Assembly: GCA_002305435.1 (NCBI GenBank)
Contig: DBQZ01000016.1
Span: 6,007 to 19,159 of the forward strand
From: Clostridiales bacterium UBA1381
GTDB taxonomy: Bacteria; Bacillota; Clostridia; UBA1381
Direction: 5' to 3'
DNA length: 13,153 nt
Of this stretch, positions 6,156-13,153 are shown one piece after another. How positions within the stretch are numbered: position 1 is the first letter of the stretch; the number at the start of each line of letters is the position of its first letter. The notes under the pieces were generated by a model that did no database searches, was not told the DNA's origin, and saw only the letters and a list, made by a program, of their open reading frames with translations. A program made the position numbers and the translations under genes.

Positions 6156-8765
6156 TTAGTACAGGCTGTGTATTTCGTCGAGAGAAAGGGTTATTTCGGG
6201 CGTAAATTCCTCTGAAGCGGCGTATTCAACAGCAGCCCTCCACAGCTGTTTCTCCTCGGCAGATTCCCCATCGGGAGAGAAGCCGTAGAACAGGAAGCTG
6301 CCGCAGCCGATTTTCGCCTCAAACAGCGGCGACATCGGAGTATTATCGAAGAAATTCGGCACCGGTTCAACTATCGGACGCAGCTTGCGGGATATGCTGC
6401 TAAGATTAAAGCAGACGCCGTTTTCCATTGGTTGATACCACTGGAAGTCGGAGTATTTGCCGGTGGGGAAGCGTCTAAAGAACGGATGCTCCGCCTTTAT
6501 AATAAGGCCGCAGGGGTTTGTGGAGTAAAAATATGCGGGACTCCAAAATACGGGGAAGAATTTCCCGTCTATGGGCGCTTTTAAAGAACCGGCGAGGATT
6601 ATCGCCCGTCCGCCCTCGGCGGCTATCCGTTCGGCTTCTGCGTTAAAGCTGGGAAACACGGGTACGCTTTGTACGGGGGCGGCAGCTCTGGGGAATACGA
6701 AAATATTCCATGAGTTTTCACCGCAGTCCGTTTTAAGTGCGACAGTAAGCTGTGATGGCGATTTTACATCTGAGAGCTGAAGCTCGGCGGTGTCGGGGAG
6801 GATGCCGCTCTTTTCTGCTATAATGCAGTTACTGTCGGATATTGTAAGCGTATACGGGCATTGACGGCGGTTGGAGGTATAGAGCTTTGCGGCAAAGGTG
6901 TCCTCATCTGTGAATATGCGCCCTGATTCCATAAGCGGCACGCTGTCACAGCAAAAACGGCGGAAATCCTCGGGGGCGATTATCCCCTTTGAGCCGTAAA
7001 ACTGGTCGAGTATGCCGACAGTCGCAGTGCATTGGCCGCAGTAGTCTTGTATGCCCAAAAGCTCGATTCCGGCAAGCTCTTCTGTGCGGCAGGCGGCTTC
7101 CAGCTCCTCCTTATATAAAAGGGCGGCAAGCTTTCCGGAAGCGTGTACATATTCGGCGGCACGATCCAAAAGGCCTTTTTTCTCAAGGTCGTCACGTATA
7201 GCCATGAAATTTAGCGGCAGCAGGTTTCCGCTGAAGCTGTCAATGGAGGTCACGTCCGGGTATACGCAGTACTGCCCGACTTCAAATGAAACGGTGGGTA
7301 TGTCCATTGTTTCAACTGCATCGTTAAAGTTTACAAATGTGCCCTTAGCTACCTCGTCAAGCATATTTTGCAGCCGCAGCCGTTTGCCGTAAGAGGAAAA
7401 GGCGGAGAAGTAATCATCTGCCTCGGACGGCACTCTTTCAAAGTTTGAGGTCAGCGTATAAAGGCGGCGGTTGTCGAGAGCCTTTGTCTGGGCTGTTATT
7501 TTTTCCAGCATATCAAAATCGCCTAATAGTTCGTTGCCGTTTGAGAACATCACAAACGAGGGATGATTGCCATACATCTCGCTTATCCTAAGAGCTTCGC
7601 TGCGGAAAAATTCCCCGTGGACGGGATCGCTTCCGGTATCAAGTGCGCATACGTCAAGATTTAGCCACAGCGGCATTTCCGCAAGCACTAGTACTCCCTC
7701 AATATCGGCGGCAGTAAAAGCGGCTTCGGGCGGACACCATGAATGGAACCGTATGTGATTTAAGCCGTACCGCTTTACTTGGCGGCAGATGTATAGCCAG
7801 CTGTCAAGGTCGGTCGGGGGATAGCCGGTCTTTGGGAAAATAGCGCAGTCGAGCGTACCCCGGAGGAATATTTTTTTGCCGTTTAAGAGAAAGCTGCGGC
7901 TCTCCGCCTCAAATGTACGCATACCGAAAACAGAGCTTTTCTCATCACGAGCAATAAAGCTGCCGGGACTTTCGCTATCCTCGGTTATAAGCGTGGCTTT
8001 GAGCTTATAAAGGGCGGGGGAATCCGGCGACCACAGCTTAATATTGTCGCCCATATCGTAAACAGCCGTTACATTCTGGCGGCGGTTATACAGCTTAAAT
8101 GAAAACCTCTGCTCTGCCTTTTCTTCGCCGCTTTCACAGTCGGATACGTTTAAAACAAGCTCTGCTGTACGAAATGTTTCCGGGGAGACGCATTCGGTAT
8201 CTATGCAGGCTTTTATTTTTATTTTGTCTTTCTGCGGGAATACGCTAAGACGGTGTATGCGGAAAATATCCTCTTTCTGCAATTCAATACGGCCGACAAT
8301 ACCGCACCAGAATGATTGGGTGTCATTGCTGTAGCCTGAGGACATATGGTCGAGATTTAATACGTCACTGTTTGATATGCGTATCTTAAGCTCATGATCC
8401 CCCGGTGTAAGTACGGATGAAAGGTCGTACGTATGCGGGACGCTGAAAGAAACGAACGGCCGCAATAGCTTCCTGCCGTCAACGTATACCTCGGATACGA
8501 AACTCACACGCTCCAGAAAAAGTGTTATGTGGGAATTTCCCCAGCCATCGGGTATTTCGACCGTCCGCCTAAGAAAAATGTCGCCTATGTATTCATATTT
8601 AGGTCTGAGACAGCGTACGGTATCCTTTGTCATCCGGTCAAACGGCAGCCATTTTTTGCCTATAGCATTTTCGCAGGCAGAGCCGGGCAGCTGGAAGCCG
8701 CCATTGTAGCTGCCGTTTTCTTCGAAAGACCATTCCCACCTGCCGGATAAATTTATGCAGTCCAT
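6156..8765 (-). CDS. Glycoside hydrolase family 2 enzyme (beta-galactosidase/beta-glucuronidase-like)
   Basis: An 869-residue retaining glycosidase. Residues 1-165 form the N-terminal sugar-binding jelly roll (LSGRWEW start, YIGDIFLRR, VYVDGRK). Residues about 166-285 are the Ig-like domain, ending FGMRTFEAESRSFLLNGKKIFLRG. The TIM barrel follows (about 290-570) with NHIRFHSWCPPEAAF, the acid/base Glu412 in SNGNELLGD and the probable nucleophile Glu495 in SFEVGQYCVYPD. The C-terminal region (about 690-840; AERIAAEGGRAIILAG) resembles the amidotransferase-like or accessory domains of some large GH2 proteins, but I cannot assign it. There is no signal peptide, so it probably acts in the cytoplasm on imported oligosaccharides. 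The substrate cannot be named. It stands alone without transporter or regulator genes. GGAGG at 8773-8777, seven bases upstream, supports the start. Confidence 0.9.
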   Translation of the reverse strand: MDCINLSGRWEWSFEENGSYNGGFQLPGSACENAIGKKWLPFDRMTKDTVRCLRPKYEYIGDIFLRRTVEIPDGWGNSHITLFLERVSFVSEVYVDGRKLLRPFVSFSVPHTYDLSSVLTPGDHELKIRISNSDVLNLDHMSSGYSNDTQSFWCGIVGRIELQKEDIFRIHRLSVFPQKDKIKIKACIDTECVSPETFRTAELVLNVSDCESGEEKAEQRFSFKLYNRRQNVTAVYDMGDNIKLWSPDSPALYKLKATLITEDSESPGSFIARDEKSSVFGMRTFEAESRSFLLNGKKIFLRGTLDCAIFPKTGYPPTDLDSWLYICRQVKRYGLNHIRFHSWCPPEAAFTAADIEGVLVLAEMPLWLNLDVCALDTGSDPVHGEFFRSEALRISEMYGNHPSFVMFSNGNELLGDFDMLEKITAQTKALDNRRLYTLTSNFERVPSEADDYFSAFSSYGKRLRLQNMLDEVAKGTFVNFNDAVETMDIPTVSFEVGQYCVYPDVTSIDSFSGNLLPLNFMAIRDDLEKKGLLDRAAEYVHASGKLAALLYKEELEAACRTEELAGIELLGIQDYCGQCTATVGILDQFYGSKGIIAPEDFRRFCCDSVPLMESGRIFTDEDTFAAKLYTSNRRQCPYTLTISDSNCIIAEKSGILPDTAELQLSDVKSPSQLTVALKTDCGENSWNIFVFPRAAAPVQSVPVFPSFNAEAERIAAEGGRAIILAGSLKAPIDGKFFPVFWSPAYFYSTNPCGLIIKAEHPFFRRFPTGKYSDFQWYQPMENGVCFNLSSISRKLRPIVEPVPNFFDNTPMSPLFEAKIGCGSFLFYGFSPDGESAEEKQLWRAAVEYAASEEFTPEITLSLDEIHSLY

Positions 8766-8798
8766 AGTATAACCTCCGTAATTTTATTTCTTAATAAC

Positions 8799-8804
8799 AT
8801 TATA
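8799..8804 (-). promoter_or_regulatory. Putative -10 element of the GH2 gene
   Basis: A perfect TATAAT on the minus strand lies 33 bases before the start codon, in AT-rich DNA. At 17 bases further upstream I find no good -35 match, so the promoter may need an activator or be weak. Confidence 0.4.
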
Positions 8805-8898
8805 CAATATCTAAAGAAAAATTTCATCTGTAATTATTGCCTAAAAACATAAAATAATTGCCCCGCAAAAATCCACAGCTTTTAGGATTTTATACTGA

Positions 8899-8989
8899 GC
8901 TTACATTGCGCTTACAAACAATGACTAAACGTAAACTGGCTGTAATATGCTATCAAGCATATGTAAAATTATTATTTTATCAATAATAA
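8899..8989 (+). promoter_or_regulatory. Repeats in the GH2-adhE divergent region, possible operators
   Basis: Three ordered motifs lie between the GH2 -10 and the adhE promoter. GCTTACA occurs directly repeated at 8899 and 8910, one helical turn (11 bases) apart. ATATGCT-ATCA-AGCATAT is a perfect 7-bp palindrome at 8945-8962. TTATTATT-TTATC-AATAATAA is a perfect 8-bp palindrome at 8969-8989. They could bind regulators of adhE or the GH2 gene. None matches the Rex consensus (TTGTTAA...TTAACAA) expected for redox control of adhE. The rest of 8805-9060 shows nothing else recognisable. Confidence 0.35.
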
Positions 8990-9060
8990 CCATAAAATCG
9001 GGGTAAAATACTATGCAGATATGCAAAGGTAATAAAGTTTTACAACCTTTAAAAAAGGGG

Positions 9061-9089
9061 TTGACATTTTTTTGACGATCGTGTATAAT
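9061..9089 (+). promoter_or_regulatory. Sigma-A promoter of adhE
   Basis: TTGACA (9061-9066) and TATAAT (9084-9089) are separated by exactly 17 bases, a perfect consensus. A second TTGACG (9072-9077) overlaps the spacer. The start site would be near 9096, giving a leader of about 104 nt. Such a promoter suggests high basal expression. Confidence 0.85.
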
Positions 9090-9143
9090 ATAATTGCAGT
9101 GATTGATAAAAAAATAACAATACTGCCGTAACTGACAGACCGA

Positions 9144-9166
9144 GGGCGGGGAGAGCTCCTCCGCCC
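9144..9166 (+). other. GC-rich hairpin in the adhE leader
   Basis: GGGCGGGG (9144-9151) pairs with CTCCGCCC (9159-9166), eight pairs including one G-T, with loop AGAGCTC. No T-run follows, so it is not a terminator. It sits 21 bases before the AGGAGG ribosome binding site (9187-9192) and may stabilise the mRNA or tune translation; its loop-side GGGGAGAG also resembles a Shine-Dalgarno sequence held in a stem. Confidence 0.5.
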
Positions 9167-9199
9167 GAAATAAACCGAAATTTATCAGGAGGGAAAGAT

Positions 9200-11785
9200 A
9201 TGTCAGAAGTAAACGTACAGGACATGATAGACGAGTTGGTTGGAAAAGCGCAGAAGGCTTTGGATGAGTTTATGAAGCTCGACCAGGAACAGATCGACAA
9301 AATAGTAAAAGCAATGACGCTGGCAGGACTTGACAAGCACATGGAGCTTGCAAAAATGGCAGTGGAGGAAACAGGTAGGGGCATATATGAGGATAAGATC
9401 ACGAAGAATATGTTCGCCACCGAATACGTGTACCACTCCATTAAGTATGAAAAGACTGTCGGCGTGATAGAAGAGAGCGATATGGAGGATTACGAGGTTA
9501 TAGCTGAGCCGATAGGCGTTATCTGCGGCGTTACCCCGGTAACAAACCCCACTTCAACGACACTTTTTAAATCGCTTATCTCGGTAAAGGCGAGAAACCC
9601 GATAATCTTTGGCTTCCATCCCTCGGCGCAGAAGTGCAGTGCGGAGGCGGCAAGGATAGTTTATGAGGCGGCTGTAGAAGCGGGCGCTCCCGAAAACTGC
9701 ATCCAGTGGATAGAGCATCCATCGCTTGAGGCGACAAATGCGCTGATGAACCACCCTGGAGTAGCGACAGTACTTGCTACAGGCGGCAGCGGCATGGTAA
9801 GGGCGGCTTATTCGACAGGAAAGCCGGCCCTTGGCGTAGGCCCCGGAAACGTACCCTGCTATATCCACAAGAGCGCTAACCTTGAGCAGGCTGTTACAGA
9901 CCTGATACTCTCCAAGAGCTTTGATAACGGTATGATATGCGCCTCTGAGCAGGCGGCGATAGTTGATAGGGAAATCGCCCCGGAATTTGAGCGGCTGATG
10001 AAGAAATACGGCTGCTATTTTGTAAAGCCGGAGGATGTGGAAAAGCTGGGAGCTTACTGCATAAATTCGGTTAAGGGCGCAGTAAACCCCGATATTGTCG
10101 GCAAATCCGCAGCATGGATAGCAAATAACGCCGGTATAGAAGTGCCGGAGGATACAAAGATTTTGATAGCGAAAATAGACGGCGTTGGCCCCGAATATCC
10201 GCTTTCAAGAGAGAAGCTCAGCCCGGTTTTGGCGTACTTTGTGGTTGATTCCGAGGAAGAGGGCTTAGAGCGTGCAGAACAGATGCTCTGCTTTGGCGGA
10301 AAAGGCCATTCGGCGGTAATACACGCTCAGGATGAGGGTGTAATTCAGAGATATTCCGATAAGATGATAGCAAGCCGTCTGATAGTAAACTCCCCCTCCT
10401 CTCACGGAGCTATAGGCGACATTTACAACACAAATATGCCGTCTCTGACGCTCGGCTGCGGCAGCTACGGCGGAAACTCCGTAAGCGGCAATGTGACGAC
10501 CGTAAATCTTATCAACAGAAAAAGAGTAGCAAAACGGAGGGTAAATATGCAGTGGTTCAAGGTTCCCGACAGGATATATTTTGAGTACAATTCGATACAG
10601 TATCTTGAGAAGATGCCGGATATAAGCCGGGCGTTCATCGTTACCGACCCGGGCATGGTATCGCTTGGATACGTGGATAAGATACTCTACTATCTGCGCA
10701 AGCGTCCCTCTCATGTACACTGCGAGATATTCTCAGACGTAGAGCCGGATCCCCCTGTGGAAGCGGTAAAGAAGGGCGCTGAGATGATGGCAGCCTTCAA
10801 GCCGGACGTTATAATCGCCCTCGGCGGCGGTAGCGCTATGGATGCTGCAAAGGCAATGTGGCTGTTCTACGAGCATCCGGACACTGACTTTAATGCACTG
10901 CGCCTGCGTTTCCTTGATATAAGAAAACGTGCGTTCAAGTTCCCGAAGATGGGCAATAAGGCAAAACTTGTGGCAATTCCCACAACGAGCGGCACAGGTT
11001 CTGAGGTAACGAGCTTTGCGGTTATTTCCGATAAGAAGAACAACATGAAATATCCGCTTGCCGATTATGAGCTGACACCGGATGTTGCGATTATAGATCC
11101 CCAGTTCGTAATGACAGTGCCTAAGGCGACAACGGCGGATACAGGGCTTGACGTGCTTACACACGCAATAGAAGCGTACGTATCTGTAATGGCATCCGAT
11201 TACACCGACGGTCTGGCGATGAAGGCGATACAGCTCGTGTTTGAATACCTGCCCCGTGCATATGAAAACGGCAAGGACGATAAGGAAGCACGTGAAAAGA
11301 TGCACAACGCCAGCTGCATAGCCGGTATGGCATTTACGAACGCATTCCTGGGACTCAATCACTCGATAGCCCACAAGATCGGCGGCGAGTACCACGTGCC
11401 GCACGGACGTGCAAATGCAGTTCTGCTGCCGTACGTTATACGCTATAACGCTTCCATGCCGTCGAAGTTCGTATCCTTCCCAAAGTATGAGAAGTTTATC
11501 GCAGACAAGAAGTATGCGGAAATAGCAAAATACCTCGGACTTCCGGCCGAGACGACAGAGCAGGGTGTAGAAAGCCTGATAAAAGCTGTAAAAGAGCTTA
11601 TCGCAAAGGTGAACATCCCCGCATCGTTTAAGGAATGCGGCATAAACGAGGCCGAGTATATGTCGAAGCTCTCCGATATTGCCGACAAGGCGTTTGAGGA
11701 TCAGTGCACAACGGCTAATCCCAGACTTCCGCTTGTGAAAGAAATAGAAGAGATAATGACTACAGCCTATTACGGCGAAGAATAA
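9200..11785 (+). CDS. adhE: Bifunctional acetaldehyde-CoA/alcohol dehydrogenase
   Basis: An 861-residue fusion that reduces acetyl-CoA to acetaldehyde and then to ethanol, using two NADH; a key cytoplasmic fermentation enzyme known to form spirosome filaments. The N-terminal aldehyde dehydrogenase domain (about 1-440) has GVICGVTPVTNPTSTT (106-121), TGGSGMV and GVGPGNVPCY for cofactor binding, and the catalytic Cys247 in FDNGMICASE. After the linker (about 440-450), the iron-dependent alcohol dehydrogenase domain (about 451-861) has GGGSAMDAAK (542-551), TTSGTGSEVTSFAVI and iron ligands Asp651, His655, His721 and His735, all in the expected spacing. Length matches the family (E. coli AdhE is 891), and no frameshift or missing key residue is seen. 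The start is fixed by AGGAGG at 9187-9192, seven bases upstream. It is monocistronic, with its own promoter and terminator. Confidence 0.98.
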   Translation: MSEVNVQDMIDELVGKAQKALDEFMKLDQEQIDKIVKAMTLAGLDKHMELAKMAVEETGRGIYEDKITKNMFATEYVYHSIKYEKTVGVIEESDMEDYEVIAEPIGVICGVTPVTNPTSTTLFKSLISVKARNPIIFGFHPSAQKCSAEAARIVYEAAVEAGAPENCIQWIEHPSLEATNALMNHPGVATVLATGGSGMVRAAYSTGKPALGVGPGNVPCYIHKSANLEQAVTDLILSKSFDNGMICASEQAAIVDREIAPEFERLMKKYGCYFVKPEDVEKLGAYCINSVKGAVNPDIVGKSAAWIANNAGIEVPEDTKILIAKIDGVGPEYPLSREKLSPVLAYFVVDSEEEGLERAEQMLCFGGKGHSAVIHAQDEGVIQRYSDKMIASRLIVNSPSSHGAIGDIYNTNMPSLTLGCGSYGGNSVSGNVTTVNLINRKRVAKRRVNMQWFKVPDRIYFEYNSIQYLEKMPDISRAFIVTDPGMVSLGYVDKILYYLRKRPSHVHCEIFSDVEPDPPVEAVKKGAEMMAAFKPDVIIALGGGSAMDAAKAMWLFYEHPDTDFNALRLRFLDIRKRAFKFPKMGNKAKLVAIPTTSGTGSEVTSFAVISDKKNNMKYPLADYELTPDVAIIDPQFVMTVPKATTADTGLDVLTHAIEAYVSVMASDYTDGLAMKAIQLVFEYLPRAYENGKDDKEAREKMHNASCIAGMAFTNAFLGLNHSIAHKIGGEYHVPHGRANAVLLPYVIRYNASMPSKFVSFPKYEKFIADKKYAEIAKYLGLPAETTEQGVESLIKAVKELIAKVNIPASFKECGINEAEYMSKLSDIADKAFEDQCTTANPRLPLVKEIEEIMTTAYYGEE

Positions 11786-11796
11786 AACCCCTCCAT

Positions 11797-11832
11797 AAAA
11801 ATAACCGCTGGAAATATCCGGCGGTTATTTTT
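11797..11832. terminator. Bidirectional terminator between adhE and noc
   Basis: A 16-bp stem pairs 11797-11812 with 11817-11832 (AAAAATAACCGC with GCGGTTATTTTT, plus inner TGGA with TCCG including one T-G) around an AATA loop. The A-tract and T-tract on either side let it work for both convergent genes. It lies 11 bases after the adhE stop and 7 bases from the noc stop. Confidence 0.93.
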
Positions 11833-11839
11833 CGTCTGC

Positions 11840-12673
11840 TCATTCCCTGTTTAGGCTGCTTTCCTTTTTTACGGTTATTGTGTATTCGATTCCGGCATCG
11901 GTTTCGGTCTGGCGAAGGTTTGCTTCAACGCCACCCTTTTTCATTGTATCGACCGCCTTTTTGATTGTGTTTGTGAACACCTTTATATCGCGGGCGGAGC
12001 TTATATTGCGGCGTGTTTCGTGCAGGCGTGGATGTTTTATAAGTAAACTTTTTATGTAATCCTCGCTCTGGCTAACGGTCATTTTCTCATCGCAGATTTT
12101 TCTTGCGGCCTCAAGCTGCAGGGCGGGATCGGCTATTGACAGCAGGGCTCGGGCGTGGCGTTCAGACAGGCCGTATTCACGGACGATTTTTCTTGCCATA
12201 GGATCAAGCCGCAGAAGCCGTAGCTTATTTGATATTGATGATTGGCTTTTGCCGAGCTTTGCGGCAAGCTCCTCCTGGGTCATGCCCTGTTCACGGATTA
12301 AGCGGCGGTAGCTTTCGGCTACCTCGAAAAAGCCTAAGTCCTCCCGCTGCAGGTTTTCCAAAAGCGCCAATAAAGCGGACTCCTCCTCGTCCGCTTCCAT
12401 CACTATTGATGGGATTGTTTCAAGCCCCGCCATGTACGAAGCACGCCAGCGGCGTTCACCGGCGATAAGCTCGTATTCGCCGCCGTTTTTCCGCACGGTT
12501 ATCGGCTGTATCACCCCGTATTCGAGGATAGATTCTGCCAGCTCCGCAAGGGACGAACGGTCGAAGTGCTTGCGAGGCTGGGAGGGGTTGGGGGTTATTT
12601 TATATAAAGGTATCTCAATGACAGATTGAGAATCGTCCTTCTTTTCAAATCGTTTCCATAATAGCTCCAGCAT
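11840..12673 (-). CDS. noc: ParB-family CTPase/DNA-binding protein, probably nucleoid occlusion factor Noc
   Basis: A 277-residue ParB/Spo0J-type protein. It has the N-terminal ParB nuclease-like (CTP-binding) domain with NPSQPRKHF (29-37), AGERRWRA (71-78) and ENLQRE (106-111), then a helix-turn-helix (about 131-154, MTQEELAAKLGKSQSSISNK) and the SERHARALLSI element (170-180). In the family, CTP switches the protein into a sliding clamp on DNA. The first residues, MLELLWKRFEKK, form a short amphipathic helix like the membrane-targeting helix of Noc, which blocks FtsZ assembly over the chromosome. The gene follows rsmG, as noc does in Firmicutes; the parA/soj and parB genes often found nearby are absent here. 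A ParB (spo0J) identity is the main alternative. AAAGAGGT at 12681-12688 supports the start. Confidence 0.85.
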   Translation of the reverse strand: MLELLWKRFEKKDDSQSVIEIPLYKITPNPSQPRKHFDRSSLAELAESILEYGVIQPITVRKNGGEYELIAGERRWRASYMAGLETIPSIVMEADEEESALLALLENLQREDLGFFEVAESYRRLIREQGMTQEELAAKLGKSQSSISNKLRLLRLDPMARKIVREYGLSERHARALLSIADPALQLEAARKICDEKMTVSQSEDYIKSLLIKHPRLHETRRNISSARDIKVFTNTIKKAVDTMKKGGVEANLRQTETDAGIEYTITVKKESSLNRE

Positions 12674-12830
12674 AAATTGTACCTCTTTCGATTTAAGGCT
12701 TTATTCCGGCGGCAAAGCGATCCCTGCCGCCGGTTAAGCCCTCGGTGGTGGAAGGTTGAGAGGATTTACCTCTGTAAGACGTCAGGTGTTGCGGCAAGAC
12801 CCTTGGGGAATGTCTGCCGTTTTGTCTTAC
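12674..12830 (-). other. Structured 5' leader of noc
   Basis: From the predicted start near 12830 to the start codon lie 157 bases with three nested stems on the minus-strand RNA. A 7-bp stem formed by the very 5' end, GTAAGAC/GTCTTAC (12824-12830, 12774-12780), encloses an inner hairpin CGGCA/TGCCG plus GAC/GTC (12812-12819, 12792-12800) with a CCCC loop. AGAGG/CCTCT (12769-12773, 12759-12763) stacks beside it. A strong 9-bp stem CCGGCGGCA/TGCCGCCGG (12725-12733, 12706-12714) is extended by a 7-bp outer stem AGGGCTT/AAGCCTT (12736-12742, 12695-12701). The ribosome binding site lies outside the stems, and there is no T-run terminator. I recognise no known riboswitch or T-box motif. It could be a regulatory leader or a separate small RNA. 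Confidence 0.5.
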
Positions 12831-12836
12831 ACACCA

Positions 12837-12864
12837 ATTATATCATAAAACGGCTGGTTGTAAA
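12837..12864 (-). promoter_or_regulatory. Promoter of noc, extended -10
   Basis: On the minus strand, TTTACA (12859-12864, 5 of 6 matches) lies 16 bases upstream of TATAAT (12837-12842), which is preceded by TG at the extended -10 position (TG-A-TATAAT). Predicted start near 12830. It gives noc its own transcript despite its place after rsmG. Confidence 0.75.
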
Positions 12865-12879
12865 GGAAAACCGTCCGAC

Positions 12880-12914
12880 AAAAAAAGCCCGGATACTCAC
12901 TTTCCGGGCTTTTT
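12880..12914 (-). terminator. Terminator of rsmG, with the stop codon in its loop
   Basis: A 12-bp stem pairs 12903-12914 with 12882-12893 (AAAAAGCCCGGA with TCCGGGCTTTTT) around a 9-base loop, with a T-run on the minus strand at 12880-12886 (six Ts plus one from the neighbouring base). The rsmG stop codon (12897-12899) is inside the loop, so the last codons form the first arm. Confidence 0.88.
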
Positions 12915-13151
12915 ATATATTTGGTAACAGGATTCGACTGCACATTTTGCTATCTGCTGGCTTTTTCTGGGGAATTGCATCGGAGTGCGTCGTACTTTTT
13001 TTACGGCCGCTATCTTGTGCGAAAGCTCAGCAAAGGGAATATCAACGTTTATTATTTCCGGTTCCCCGCCGCCGAGGATGGTTATTGTACGTGTTGCATC
13101 TTTTATTTCATCCTCCGCCTGCGGACCTTTCAAGGCGAGGAAATATCCGCC
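12897..13151 (-). CDS. rsmG: 16S rRNA (guanine-N7) methyltransferase RsmG, C-terminal fragment
   Basis: The last 84 residues of a gene whose 5' part lies beyond the window. The fragment begins GGYFLALKGP and contains AEDEIKDA, TITILGGGE, VKKVRRTPMQFPRK and ends YKKPGK. GG.F.A.KG...E and the TP..FPR tail are typical of RsmG (GidB), which methylates G527 of 16S rRNA using S-adenosylmethionine. The TTG at 13131-13133 is an internal Leu codon, not a start. The position directly upstream of noc agrees with the common rsmG-noc gene order of Firmicutes. Confidence 0.9.
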   Translation of the reverse strand, partial: GGYFLALKGPQAEDEIKDATRTITILGGGEPEIINVDIPFAELSHKIAAVKKVRRTPMQFPRKSQQIAKCAVESCYQIYKKPGK

Positions 13152-13153
13152 GG

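Noticed and set aside
8805..9060. Rex operator controlling adhE
   Set aside because: No TTGTTAA...TTAACAA-type sequence was found near the promoter.
10733..11404. Minus-strand open frame of 223 codons inside adhE
   Set aside because: It lies fully antisense to the alcohol dehydrogenase domain, with residue composition typical of a shadow frame and no start signals.
12674..12896. parS or Noc-binding palindrome near noc
   Set aside because: No TGTTCCACGTGAAACA-like or ATTTCCCGGGAAAT-like site is present; the palindromes seen are RNA-type stems with loops.

Overview
The window looks like chromosomal DNA from a low-to-moderate-GC anaerobic Firmicute of the class Clostridia, probably a gut-type member. 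This rests on the bifunctional fermentative alcohol/aldehyde dehydrogenase AdhE, an rsmG-noc type chromosome-maintenance block, a FeoB-associated-like Cys-rich anchor fused to an HMA domain, strong AGGAGG ribosome binding sites and Gram-positive consensus promoters. No source is named in the data; this is inference from protein families and signals.

Layout, left to right. (1) 1-3059, minus: a large secreted subtilisin-type (S8) protease of the C5a-peptidase/lactocepin architecture; its 3' end lies beyond the window. (2) 3314-5014, plus: argS, divergent from the protease, ending in a strong intrinsic terminator. (3) 5015-5710: almost 700 bases without a protein gene. It is not empty: a perfect-consensus promoter (5295-5323) is followed by about 300 bases of strongly self-complementary sequence with C-rich loops and two terminator-like hairpins, a candidate structured small RNA. 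(4) 5711-6082, plus: a 123-residue membrane-anchored HMA (metal-binding) protein with its own consensus promoter and a GTTAG/CTAAC operator-like palindrome at the start site. (5) 6156-8765, minus: an 869-residue cytoplasmic glycoside hydrolase family 2 enzyme, convergent with the HMA gene; the two share a 14-bp bidirectional terminator. (6) 8766-9199: a 434-base divergent intergenic region with the adhE promoter, phased repeats and a structured adhE leader. (7) 9200-11785, plus: adhE. (8) 11840-12673, minus: a ParB-family gene, most likely noc, convergent with adhE across another bidirectional terminator, with its own promoter and a 157-nt structured leader. (9) 12897-13151, minus: the 3' end of rsmG (gidB), whose terminator hairpin holds the stop codon in its loop.

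Functionally this is mostly a run of monocistronic units, each with its own promoter and terminator, and no long operon is visible. The genes cover translation (argS, rsmG), chromosome organisation/nucleoid occlusion (noc), fermentation (adhE), polymer use (secreted protease, GH2 glycosidase) and metal handling (HMA protein). The least explained parts are non-coding: the candidate C-rich-loop RNA at about 5330-5627 and the structured leader of noc at 12674-12830.
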